Shown here one piece after another: positions 34,071 through 43,000 of a stretch of 57,890 bases of DNA; the stretch's first letter is position 1; every line of letters starts with the position of its first letter. Position numbers and translations under genes: made by a program. A model generated the notes under the pieces. It was not told the origin of the DNA. It did no database searches and saw only the letters and a list, made by a program, of their open reading frames with translations. This DNA comes from an uncultured Spartobacteria bacterium (GTDB taxonomy: Bacteria; Verrucomicrobiota; Verrucomicrobiia; Chthoniobacterales; Chthoniobacteraceae): positions 1 through 57,890 of the forward strand of contig CAIYUV010000131.1 of assembly GCA_903929475.1 (NCBI GenBank), read 5' to 3'.

Positions 34071-35248
34071 TCTGCGCCTGGCGAGCCGCTAGTGAGCATT
34101 CGCACGCGCTGGTCTTGGAGCGGGAGTTTCATCGTGAGTTCGAGTCCTTTTCCGGCGTCGTTGAGCAGTTCCATTTCGCCGCCGTGCTCGCGCAGGATGC
34201 GGCGGACGATGAGCAGACCGAGCCCGCTACCGCTGGCTTTCGTAGTGAAATAGGGCTCGAATATTTTGCTCATCTCGGTTTCCGGGATTCCACAGCCGGT
34301 GTCGGCGAATTTGATGGAGACGAAACGGTCGTCCATGTCCGTGCGGATATGCAGGATGCCACCGGTCTTCATGGCCTGGAACGCATTTTTGATCACGTTG
34401 AAGAACGCCTGCTTGATTTGCGCTCGATCCACTTCGAGCAGCGGAAGGTCGGCGCGCAGTTCGGTTTCAACGATAATGTTGCGGTCGGTGATCTCCGCCT
34501 CGAGAAAGCGCACGCTTTCCTGCACGAGCTGGTTCACGTTTTCGAGCCGGCGTTCGAGTTGCGCGGGGCGGATCGCGCCGAGGAATTGCCGGATGATCGT
34601 ATCGAGCCGGGAGATTTCCTCCTTCGCTACGTCCACGCTTTTGGCGAGTTCCTTGCGCTGCGACTCGGGCAGTTTCCGCAGGCGGCGCTCCATGAGCTGG
34701 AGGTGAATATGGAGCGAGTTCAGCGGGTTTCCGATTTCGTGCGCGACGCCGGCGGCGAGAAGCGTGAGCGCATTCAGTCGCTCGCTCTGGATGGTTTCCT
34801 CCGTGCTTTTGCGGCTCTCGGTGATGTCGCGGAGGATGACGGCGTAGCCCACCAATTCCTGCTCGCCGGATTTGCGGCCCGGCTTTTCCACGCGCAGCGG
34901 GGCGACGTAAAAATTGAGGAAACGATTCTGTGGGTAGAAAATTTCCATGTCGCGCGACACGGTTTTCCCCGCCTCGGCGATGGCGCTCCAGTCGAGCCCG
35001 CGCAACTGTTCTGCGAGCGGTCGGCCCATCGCTTCTTCGCGGACGAAGCCGAAAAATTCGCACGCAGCGCGGTTGATGTAGGTGATGTTGCCCGAGGGGT
35101 CGGTGACGATGACGCCTTCGTGCAGCGCATGGAAGATGGTCTCAAAGAATCCCTTCTCATCCGCGAGGCGTGAGACGTAGTCGCGCACTTCCTCCGGGCG
35201 CACGCGACCGATGCGTTCGAGGAGTTTGTCGAGAAAACCGGAGTTCAT
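34067..35248 (-). CDS. Cytoplasmic PAS-domain histidine kinase (NtrB-like)
   Basis: A protein of 393 residues without TM segments: a short helical N-terminus, a PAS domain (about 32-145: HEGVIVTDPSGNITYINRAA, LVGYAVILRDITESRK), HisKA with His170 (AAGVAHEIGNPLNSLHIHLQ) and an ATPase domain (FFNVIKNAFQAM, DTGCGIPETEMSKIFEPYF, GSGLGLLIVRRI). The HEIGNPL motif and PAS-HK order match NtrB/AtoS-like kinases, which usually phosphorylate sigma-54 activators; none is adjacent. The start at 35248 (MNSGFLDKLL) was chosen over a codon 30 bp upstream, which lies close to the rplQ terminator. It is an orphan kinase here. Confidence 0.9.
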   Translation of the reverse strand: MNSGFLDKLLERIGRVRPEEVRDYVSRLADEKGFFETIFHALHEGVIVTDPSGNITYINRAACEFFGFVREEAMGRPLAEQLRGLDWSAIAEAGKTVSRDMEIFYPQNRFLNFYVAPLRVEKPGRKSGEQELVGYAVILRDITESRKSTEETIQSERLNALTLLAAGVAHEIGNPLNSLHIHLQLMERRLRKLPESQRKELAKSVDVAKEEISRLDTIIRQFLGAIRPAQLERRLENVNQLVQESVRFLEAEITDRNIIVETELRADLPLLEVDRAQIKQAFFNVIKNAFQAMKTGGILHIRTDMDDRFVSIKFADTGCGIPETEMSKIFEPYFTTKASGSGLGLLIVRRILREHGGEMELLNDAGKGLELTMKLPLQDQRVRMLTSGSPGAD

Positions 35249-35282
35249 TTTGGAATGATGAGCTTTTACCGGACGCAAAAAA

Positions 35283-35316
35283 AAAGGGCGAGCCTGCTCG
35301 CGCGGGCCCGCCCTTT
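35283..35316 (-). terminator. Rho-independent terminator of rpoA-rplQ
   Basis: Arms AAAGGGCG and CGCCCTTT pair perfectly around an 18-base GC-rich loop that can itself pair further. On the minus strand the hairpin runs into nine Ts (complement of 35277-35285). It lies 22 bp beyond the rplQ stop and ahead of the PAS kinase gene on the same strand, so it separates the two units. Confidence 0.85.
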
Positions 35317-35338
35317 GATGATGATTTGCGAGTCCGGC

Positions 35339-35854
35339 TTAGCCTTCCGCTTCGCCCTCAGTCTTTTTCTTCCGGGTGCGTTTTGGTTTATCCTCCGCTG
35401 CGGGGGCGTCAGCGGCTGGTGCCTTTGCGGCGGGTTTGGCGGCTTTCTTTGCGGCCTTTGGTTCGGCTTTCGGCTCGGCAGGCACGTTCGTGGCGGGCAT
35501 ATCTACCCACTCGATGACGGCCATTTCGCTCGCGTCGCTGCGGCGCTGGCCGAGCTTCGTGATGCGGGTGTAGCCGCCTTTGCGCGCTGCGTTGATCGGA
35601 CCGATCTCAGCGAAGAGCTTGTGAACTGCGCCCACGTTGTGGCGCAGGTCCGCGAGGGCCATGCGGCGCGAGTGGATGGAGCCATTCTTTGCCTTGGTGA
35701 CGAGTTTTTCCACAAACGGGCGCACGGCTTTCGCCTTGGCAACGGTGGTGGTGATGCGGCCGTGGTCAATGAGGCTCACGGCGAGGTTGGACAGCAGCGC
35801 GTTCCGGTGATCCTGACGGCGGCCGAGTTTTACAGTTTTACGTTGATGACGCAT
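35339..35854 (-). CDS. rplQ: 50S ribosomal protein L17 with C-terminal Lys/Ala/Pro tail
   Basis: A protein of 171 residues. Residues 1-120 are standard L17 (MRHQRKTVKLGRRQDHRNAL, GRITTTVAKAKAVRPFVEKL, RKGGYTRITKLGQRRSDASE). The remaining 50 form a Lys/Ala/Pro/Glu-rich tail (PKAEPKAAKKAAKPAAKAPA) ending KRTRKKKTEGEAEG, absent from E. coli L17 (127 residues) but common as an extension in this phylum. It follows rpoA after 29 bp and ends at a strong terminator. Confidence 0.97.
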   Translation of the reverse strand: MRHQRKTVKLGRRQDHRNALLSNLAVSLIDHGRITTTVAKAKAVRPFVEKLVTKAKNGSIHSRRMALADLRHNVGAVHKLFAEIGPINAARKGGYTRITKLGQRRSDASEMAVIEWVDMPATNVPAEPKAEPKAAKKAAKPAAKAPAADAPAAEDKPKRTRKKKTEGEAEG

Positions 35855-35883
35855 TGGCGTGTTTTCTTTCTATCTGGTTAGGA

Positions 35884-36897
35884 CTAGGCCTCCGGGGTCG
35901 TGCCAGCGAGTCCTTCGACAAGTCCGAGGTCGAATTTCATTCCCAGCGACAAGCCGAGGCCGGTGAGTTTTTCTTTGATTTCGTTGAGCGATTTTTTGCC
36001 AAAGTTGCGATACTTCAGCATCTCCTGCTCGCTCTTCATCGCGAGTTGACCGACGCTGGTGATGTTCGCGTTGTTGAGGCAGTTTGCCGCGCGGACGGAG
36101 AGTTCGATTTCGTTCACGGACATATTCAAGAGCTTCTTCAGCTTTTGGTTTTCCTGATTCTGCGCCGGAGCGGTTTCGTCGAACGTCACTTGGGCCTCGT
36201 CGTAGTTGTAAAAAGGCTCGATGTGTTTGCGGAGGATGGACGATGCCTGCTTGAGCGCCTCTTCGGGCTCAATGCGGCCGTCCGTCCAGATTTCGAGAAC
36301 GAGCTTGTCGTAATCGGTGCGCTGGCCGACGCGCGTTGCTTCGACTGCGTATTTCACGCGGGTGACTGGCGAGAAAATCGAATCCACCGGAATCACGCCG
36401 ATTGGCATGTCGGGATACTTATTTTCTTCACCTGTGGCGAAACCACGGCCCACGCGGACCGTCAGTTCGGCTTCAAATTTGGTTTTCTTGTCGAGCGTGC
36501 AGATGTGCTGCTTCTTGTTCACGACCTCGATGCCGGTGACTTCCTCGATGTCTGCCGCCGTCACGTCGCCTTCCTTGTTCACGGAAATGGACAGCGTGCG
36601 TGGTTCATGGTCTTCGCATTTAAAGCGGACGGCCTTGAGGTTGAGAATGATGTCCGTCACGTCCTCGACGACGTTCGGGAGAGTCTGGAACTCATGATTG
36701 GCTCCAGTGATTTTGACATTGGTGATTGCACCGCCCTCGATGGAGCTGAGCAGAACGCGGCGGAGCGCGTTGCCAACGGTGACGCCATAGCCAGCCTCGA
36801 AGGGCTCGGCGATGAATTTGGCGTAGCTTTCATTTGCGGTTGCCTCGTCTTTGACGGGCACCTTCGGCAGTTCAAAACGGCCAAGACGAACAGACAT
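35884..36897 (-). CDS. rpoA: RNA polymerase alpha subunit
   Basis: A protein of 337 residues. The N-terminal assembly domain has the typical GYGVTVGNALRRVLLSSIEG helix and KAVRFKCEDHEPRTL region; the C-terminal domain (about 255-320) has the DNA- and activator-binding helix-hairpin-helix (VNEIELSVRAANCLNNANIT, LLKYRNFGKKSLNEIKEKL-like). The start at 36897 (MSVRLGRFELPK) is preferred over a codon 27 bp upstream. Upstream is a 226-bp gap and then a divergent sulfatase gene, not rpsM-rpsK-rpsD, so rpoA must have its own promoter. Confidence 0.97.
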   Translation of the reverse strand: MSVRLGRFELPKVPVKDEATANESYAKFIAEPFEAGYGVTVGNALRRVLLSSIEGGAITNVKITGANHEFQTLPNVVEDVTDIILNLKAVRFKCEDHEPRTLSISVNKEGDVTAADIEEVTGIEVVNKKQHICTLDKKTKFEAELTVRVGRGFATGEENKYPDMPIGVIPVDSIFSPVTRVKYAVEATRVGQRTDYDKLVLEIWTDGRIEPEEALKQASSILRKHIEPFYNYDEAQVTFDETAPAQNQENQKLKKLLNMSVNEIELSVRAANCLNNANITSVGQLAMKSEQEMLKYRNFGKKSLNEIKEKLTGLGLSLGMKFDLGLVEGLAGTTPEA

Positions 36898-37020
36898 ATT
36901 TGTGTTTTCTATTTGATGAAGCACTGGGTTACCCTCGGCGCATACAGCTCACAGCCTGACGGCAAGAGCCCGAGGACCAACAGCGCGGTTTTATGTGGTG
37001 CGCTTACTCAAAGGGCGGGG

Positions 37021-37049
37021 AGAAAAGCGCGGGCCAGGGTGCTTGGCAA
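37021..37049 (-). promoter_or_regulatory. Weak candidate promoter for rpoA-rplQ
   Basis: On the minus strand TTGCCA (complement of 37044-37049) and TTTTCT (complement of 37021-37026) are 17 bp apart, which would start transcription near 37014 with a roughly 117-base leader before rpoA. The -10 match is poor. The rest of the 226-bp gap (36898-37123) shows no gene and no clear hairpin. Confidence 0.25.
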
Positions 37050-37123
37050 GGGGTATTTTTAATTCCGCTCACTGAAAAGCCCCAGCTTGCACGCAGCACG
37101 GCGGGGCGACAATTTCCCAGTTC

Positions 37124-38606
37124 ATGAAATTTCTCACCGTCCTCCTCGCCCTCGCTGCCAATGCCTTTGCGACGGACAGGCCGAACATCCTCTTCATCAT
37201 GACGGATGACCACGCAGCGCACGCCATTTCCTGCTACGGCTCCAAGGTCAACGAAACACCAAATCTCGACCGCCTCGCCAAATCCGGCGTCCGCTTCACC
37301 CAACGCCTTCGTCACCAACTCCATCTGCACCCCCAGCCGCGCCACACTCCTAACCGGAAAATACTCCCACCTCAATGGCGTCCCCGTCTTCAACAACTTC
37401 GACGGCACCCAGCAGAACGTCGCCAAACTCCTCCAGAGCGCCGGCTACCACACCGGCGTCATCGGCAAATGGCACCTCGGCAGCGACCCCACCGGCTTCG
37501 ACCGCTGGATCATCCTCCCCGGCCAGGGCGTCTATAACAACCCCGCCTTCCTCACCCCTGCAGGCCGCCTCACCGTGAATGGCTACGTCACCGACATCAT
37601 CACCGACCTCGGCACCGAGTGGCTCGACACGCGACCGAAGAACAAACCTTTCTTCCTCCTCCTCCATCACAAAGCCCCGCATCGCGAATGGACGCCCAGC
37701 GAAAAATACCGCGCCGAGTTTTCCAAAAAAACCATCCCCGAGCCATCCACGCTCTTCGACAAATACGACAGCCGCCCCGCCGCATTGCCCGAAAACCGGC
37801 AGACCATCGCCCGCGACCTCAACCGCAACGATCTCAAAATGGACCCGCCCTCCGGCATCACCGGCGACGCCCTCACCCGCTGGAAATACCAGCGCTATAT
37901 GCAGGACTACCTCGCCTGCGTCCAAAGCGTGGACGACAGCGTCGGTAAAATCCTCGACTACCTCGCCGCCCACGACCTCGCCAAAAACACCCTCGTCATC
38001 TACACCGCCGACAACGGCTTCTTCCTCGGCGACCTCGGCCTTTTCGATAAACGCTTCATGTATGAGCCCAGCCTCCGCGTCCCCCTCATCGCCTGCGGCC
38101 CCGGCGTGAAAGCAGGCACCGTCACCGATTCCTTCGCCCTCAACATAGATTACGCCCCCACCTTCCTCGCCGCCGCCGGTGAAAAAATCCCCGCCGATAT
38201 GCAAGGCCGCAGCCTCCTCCCGATCCTCAGCGGCGAACCGCCCGCCGACTGGCGCACCGCCATGTATTACCGCTATTACCACGACCCCGGCCACCACAAC
38301 ACCCGCGCCCACCTCGGCATCCGAACCGCCACCCACAAGCTCATCCATTACTGGAAAAAAGACGCATGGGAGTTGTTCGACCTCACCACCGACCCGCAAG
38401 AACAACACAACCTCGCCAACGATCCCGCCCACGCAGCCAAACTCGCCGAACTCAAAACCCAGCTCGCCGCTTTGAAAATGGAGATGAAAGACGAAGATCA
38501 ATTCGCCGCCACCCAGCCCAAGGACGGCGTAGACAACCAAAGACCCTTCAAACCTCTTGGCGTAAAAAAATCCAGCGAAGCGATCCCACTTTCTGTTTCC
38601 AAATAA
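37124..38606 (+). pseudogene. Exported arylsulfatase-type sulfatase with a one-base frameshift
   Basis: The 5' part (37124-37300) encodes a signal peptide ([16 protein letters not shown]) and the metal-binding start [11 protein letters not shown] up to KSGVRFT. At the CCC run 37299-37301 one extra C shifts the frame; dropping it restores [20 protein letters not shown]. From there the +1 frame runs to 38606 with the formylglycine site Cys at 37326-37328 (CTPSR), the second metal/active-site motifs ([26 protein letters not shown]) and a normal C-terminus. With the shift corrected it is a complete type I sulfatase of about 493 residues, expected in the periplasm. It needs a formylglycine-generating enzyme, not seen here. 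Either a recent null mutation or a sequencing error in the C run explains it. Confidence 0.85.
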
Positions 38607-38621
38607 TTTCTAAAACCTTTC

Positions 38622-38720
38622 ATGGCTTTCTTGGTGAAACCAGTCTTCGGCGAAGCACAACGCATGGAGCTAGCCCACGTTCACGAGGCGCTGAAAAACG
38701 GTCTGATCATTTTGTCGTGA
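38622..38720 (+). CDS. Possible 32-residue small ORF
   Basis: In the gap between the sulfatase and the TIGR03118 gene, an ATG at 38622 opens MAFLVKPVFGEAQRMELAHV and continues to a TGA at 38718-38720. The peptide is amphipathic and ends NGLIILS. There is no clear ribosome-binding site and no recognised homologue; it may be a gene remnant or a chance frame. The rest of the gap, to 38824, holds a T8 run near 38742 without a proper stem and a TTGACA at 38754 with no good -10. Confidence 0.2.
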   Translation: MAFLVKPVFGEAQRMELAHVHEALKNGLIILS

Positions 38721-38824
38721 GTGACGGGCGCCATGGGAGTTTTTTTTGCAACCATTGACAGTGGGTGGTTTTAAGCAGTCAGTCCTTCAACTCCACTGAA
38801 CAGAAACCACAAACTCCCTATAAA

Positions 38825-40027
38825 ATGAAGCTGAACACATTCTTCAAAGCCACACTTGCTGCCACACTGCTTATTATTTCCGCCGCGAGGGCGGAACATT
38901 TCGCATGGCGCAACCTCCAATCCGACATCCACGGCGTGGCTCCCGGCACCGACGAAAATCTCGTCAACCCTTGGGATATCGCTGTCGGCCCGGACGGTCA
39001 CCGCATCTGGGTCGCCAACAACGGCACCGGCACGGCGACGGTGTATGACGCGCTGGGCAAACCCGTGCCCGTCGACAATCCGCTCGTGGTGAGTATTCCC
39101 GCAGCGACGCAAGGTTTTACCGGCACGCCGACTGGGTTGGTGAGGCATCTGGCTGCATTCGGCGCAACGCCGAGCAGCGATTTCATCATCCACAATGCGA
39201 GCATGACAGTTTCTGGATCCGCAAAATATCTTTTCTGCTCCGAGGATGGCGTCATTTCCGGCTGGAACCCGGACGTGGATGCGACGAACGCGCGTATTGT
39301 CGTGGATAATTCTGCGAATGGTGCCGTCTACAAAGGAATGGCCATTTCGCACATCGGCGAGGGTGCCGTCCGCCTCTACGTGGCGAATTTCAAAGGCGGA
39401 AAAATCGAAGTGTATGACGGTGATTTCGCGCCGGACACGGCACTCACCACCAAGATCAACGCAGCGGATCTTGCTCCGATAGCGGGATACGCTCCTTACA
39501 ACATCAAGCACTACGCAATTCGCAAAGCACACAGCGTCTCGCGCTACCTCATCGTGGCATATGCGAAGCAGGATTCCAGCGGGGCACAGGAACTTCACGG
39601 AGCGGGGCTGGGCTACATCAATGTGTTCGATTCGGCTGGGAATTTCGTGAAGCGGCTCGTGGATGTGAGCCTGGATGCGAACAATCCGAATGATCTCAAT
39701 GCTCCGTGGGGCATGGCGATTTCGCGTCATCAAGCCGGTGCCTCCGATGATGTTCTTTTTGTCGGTAATTTCGGCGACGGGAAAATCCATCGCTATCGTC
39801 TCGGCGGAAATTTTTCCGGCACGCCTCGTGGTTCCTTGAAGGACGCCAAAGGCGTAGAGCTTCAATTCGACGGGCTATGGGCACTGCACTTCGGTTCCAA
39901 GGTTCAGTCGGAGAAAATTGCCGCCCGCGATACTGATGAACTTGATGAGCCCGACTCGGTGCTCTTTTTTACCGCCGGCATTGCCGACGAAGGACACGGC
40001 TTGTTTGGGGTTATACTCCGGAGATAA
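38825..40027 (+). CDS. Exported TIGR03118-family protein
   Basis: A protein of 400 residues with a signal peptide (MKLNTFFKATLAATLLIISA then RAEHF). The mature sequence is a beta-propeller-like chain with the family features LVNPWDIAVGPDGHRIWVAN, GVISGWNPDVD, GMAISHIGEGAVRLYVANFK, NDLNAPWGMAIS and a final GIADEGHGLFGVI, which I recognise as TIGR03118. The function of this family is unknown. The start at 38825 was chosen for the signal peptide. It is convergent with the large ABC gene; only 30 bp separate the stops and no terminator is obvious there. Confidence 0.85.
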   Translation: MKLNTFFKATLAATLLIISAARAEHFAWRNLQSDIHGVAPGTDENLVNPWDIAVGPDGHRIWVANNGTGTATVYDALGKPVPVDNPLVVSIPAATQGFTGTPTGLVRHLAAFGATPSSDFIIHNASMTVSGSAKYLFCSEDGVISGWNPDVDATNARIVVDNSANGAVYKGMAISHIGEGAVRLYVANFKGGKIEVYDGDFAPDTALTTKINAADLAPIAGYAPYNIKHYAIRKAHSVSRYLIVAYAKQDSSGAQELHGAGLGYINVFDSAGNFVKRLVDVSLDANNPNDLNAPWGMAISRHQAGASDDVLFVGNFGDGKIHRYRLGGNFSGTPRGSLKDAKGVELQFDGLWALHFGSKVQSEKIAARDTDELDEPDSVLFFTAGIADEGHGLFGVILRR

Positions 40028-40057
40028 AAAGCAGCCACCACCCGCAGGCGCGCTGGT

Positions 40058-43000
40058 TTACACGCCGGTTTTCTGGAGTTGCCGCCGCAGCACCCAGCGA
40101 AGGATGATGAGTTGCACGAGCGAGGTGATAATGAGGATGGCGCCGTTGCGGAACCAGACGCTCATCGTCCAGCCGCTCTTGCCGTCGCCGAGGGTGAAGT
40201 GGTGTTTTTCGGGGCTGAAGAAGGGGTTGATGCGGTAGTTGCGGCGGTAGTCGTTTTGCTCGGTTTCGGCTTTCGCGACCATGTCGGCGATTTTCTGGTT
40301 TTCGTAGAGCTGGCTGGCGGTGATGCCGAAGACGCGCGTCTTGAAATCGCCTTTGGTGGTCTGGCTCCCGGCGATGATTTCGTCGGCGCGGGCGAGGCGT
40401 TTGTCAATTTCACGCGGGCTGCCGGCTTCGAGTCCGCTGAGTTGGGCGAGGGTGTCTTTTAAATCGTCGAGGCGGTCGTCCTCGGCGTCGGTGCGCGTGG
40501 GCCTGGCGGCGAGGGTTTCGATCATGTGCTGGAGTTTCTGCTGGCGGAGGGCGAGGGGATTGAGCTTGGCCTGGGCGACAACGAGCGCCTCATAACTGTA
40601 GTGCGTGGCGACGATGCGGCTGATGAGTGGCACCCGGAGTTTTTTGTCGCCCTCCATGTCGCTGGCGACGTGTTTATTTTCAAACCAGCGCTGGAAGGAA
40701 TAGAGCAGACTGGGGTCCTTGTTCATCTCATCGTATTTGATGAGTGCGCCGCCGAAGATGAGCTGCGGGATGAGGATGAGCGGGACGAGCATCGCGCCGG
40801 TCTTGGAATTTGGCACGAGTGCGGAGACGAGCAGGCCGAGGGCGATGCCGCTCACGGCGGTGAGGAAGGTCCAGAGGAAGTATTCCCAAAACATACCTCG
40901 CAATTCGAGAATGCTGTTGCCCACGATGATGAAGAGCGCGCACTGGAGCGCAGAAAAAACGCAGAGTGTGAGAAATTTCGCCGTGACGTAGTAGCCGATG
41001 CCGACATCGAGATTGCGCTCGCGCTGGAGCACGGCGCGGTCGCGGATGATGTCTTCAACGCTGTTCATCAACGCGAGGAAGAGTGCGACGAGCAGCGCGA
41101 TGAAGATGTAGGTGGGAATGTGAAAGGCGGAGGCGAAGACGTAGGGATGGTCGGCGTCGTCGGTAAAATAAAGCGCCCAGCCGACGATCGCGCCGAGCAC
41201 CGGCGGGGCGAGGAGTGTGACGAAGAGGCTGGCGACGTTGCGGAGCTTTGAGAGGAAAGCGCGGCGCAGGAGCGTGTGAAATTGCAGCCACTCGGCGCGC
41301 CAGCGGAGTTGGCGCAGGGTGCCGGGGACTGGCGCGGGCTTGGGTTTGGCGGGGCGCGGCACGGGCACGGAAACGTTGGTCTGCGGGCCGGCAAAACTGA
41401 CGGTGCTCATCTGCGCAGGAGGCTCGAGCGTGCTTGGCGCGTGACTTTTCCCCGTGCGGTTGAAGTTCAACTTTACGTCCTGTGTGAGGCGGTGGGCTTC
41501 GTAGCGGTCGCGCCAGAAATCCGGCGAAAAGCGGCGCGCTGGGATCAGTTGTCCGTTGCTTCCCTCCTCCAAAATTACGTCGCCGCTGAGATCGTGAAGT
41601 GGAGTTTCGAGCACGTCGAAACAGAACTCGGCGCTGTCGGCGTCGCGCTTCGCGACATCGGCGGCCATTCCTTTTTCCTCGATGGCTGCCTCGGCGAAAT
41701 AGTCGAGCATCTCCGCCGGTTTGCCGTGGAAGACGAGCTTGCCGCCGCGGTCGAGGAGGATGGCTTTGGTGAACATCGAGAACAGTCGCGCGCTCGGCTG
41801 ATGGATGACGACGAAGACGATCTTGTTGTGCGCGATGCCACGAATGATTTCGATGACGTGCTCGCTGTCCTTGCTGCTGAGGCCGCTGGTGGGTTCGTCG
41901 AAAAGAAAAATGTCGGCGCTCGAAATCATATCGAGGCCGATGTTCAGCCGTTTGCGTTCACCGCCGGAGAGCGTCTTTTTATCCGCGGAGCCGACGATGA
42001 CGTCGCGGCGCTCGGCGAGTCCGAGTTCGACGAGGCGGCTGTCCACGCGGCGCTCGCGGTCGTTGAGGCTGAGGTGCGGCGAGCGGATCGCGGCGGCGTA
42101 GGTGAGGTTTTCCTCGACGGTGAGGTGGTCGTCGAACGCGTCGTCCTGCGGGATGTATGCGATGAAGCGTTTGAACTCGTCGAGGTTTTCGTAAAGAGCC
42201 TGGCCGTTGAGAAGCACGTGGCCGCGCGATGCGGGGAGACGGCCTGCGATGGCGCGGAGCAGTGTGCTTTTTCCCGAGCCGCTGCCGCCCATCACGCACA
42301 CGAGGTCGCCGCGCGTGAGCGAAAAGCTGATGCCGTCGAGCGCGGTGACGTTGCCGCCGAAGTGGCACGTGAGGTCGCGCAGTTCGAGCGAGGAGACGAT
42401 GTTGCGCTCCTCCTCGATGATGCGCTCGCTGAAGTCGCAGCGCAGGCCCTGACCAGCGTCAATGCGGATGAAGTCGCCATCATTCAAATCGCACGAGCCA
42501 CCGACGGGGATGACTTTTTCGCCGACGACGATGGGGCGATCCGCAGCGGTGACTTCGAGTTTGCCGACCTTGTTGTCGTAATCGCAGAGCACGCGCAGGA
42601 GCACATCGCCGGAGGTGCCGGGCGAGAGCAGGATGTCGTCGGTCTCCAGCAAACTCGGGTTGTTCGAGACTTTGTAGGCGCTCTTGTAGCTTTTGAGTTG
42701 AAAGCGGACGCCGAGTGCGCGGGCGCGGCGGCGGAGGTCGGCGAGGGTGAGTTCGGCGTCGTGGTGGAAGATGATGCGGTCTTCGAGCGTGGCATTTAGC
42801 ATCGTGCTGCTGCGGAGTGCGACGCCGTTGAGCAGTGCATCCACATCGGCAAGTGCGCGCACCTGCACTTTGAGGCCGAAGCGCACTTCGAGCACGCTGG
42901 CGCGCGTGCGGACGCGGGAGAGTTCCACTTCGTCCTTGTCGTTTAGTTCGACGAAGACCTGCGTGGCGAAGACGCCTTTCTTCGCGTTGAAATAGTAGGT

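Noticed and set aside
35854-37062. A 402-codon plus-strand frame opposite rpoA
   Set aside because: rpoA is unmistakable on the minus strand; the opposite frame is a by-product of its codon bias.
37350-38540. A 396-codon minus-strand frame opposite the sulfatase
   Set aside because: Its Gly/Val/Glu-rich sequence follows directly from C-ending codons on the plus strand, where the sulfatase motifs are.
41276-42799. A 507-codon plus-strand frame opposite the ABC gene
   Set aside because: The minus strand carries Walker A, signature and Walker B motifs in order; the plus-strand frame has no recognisable feature.
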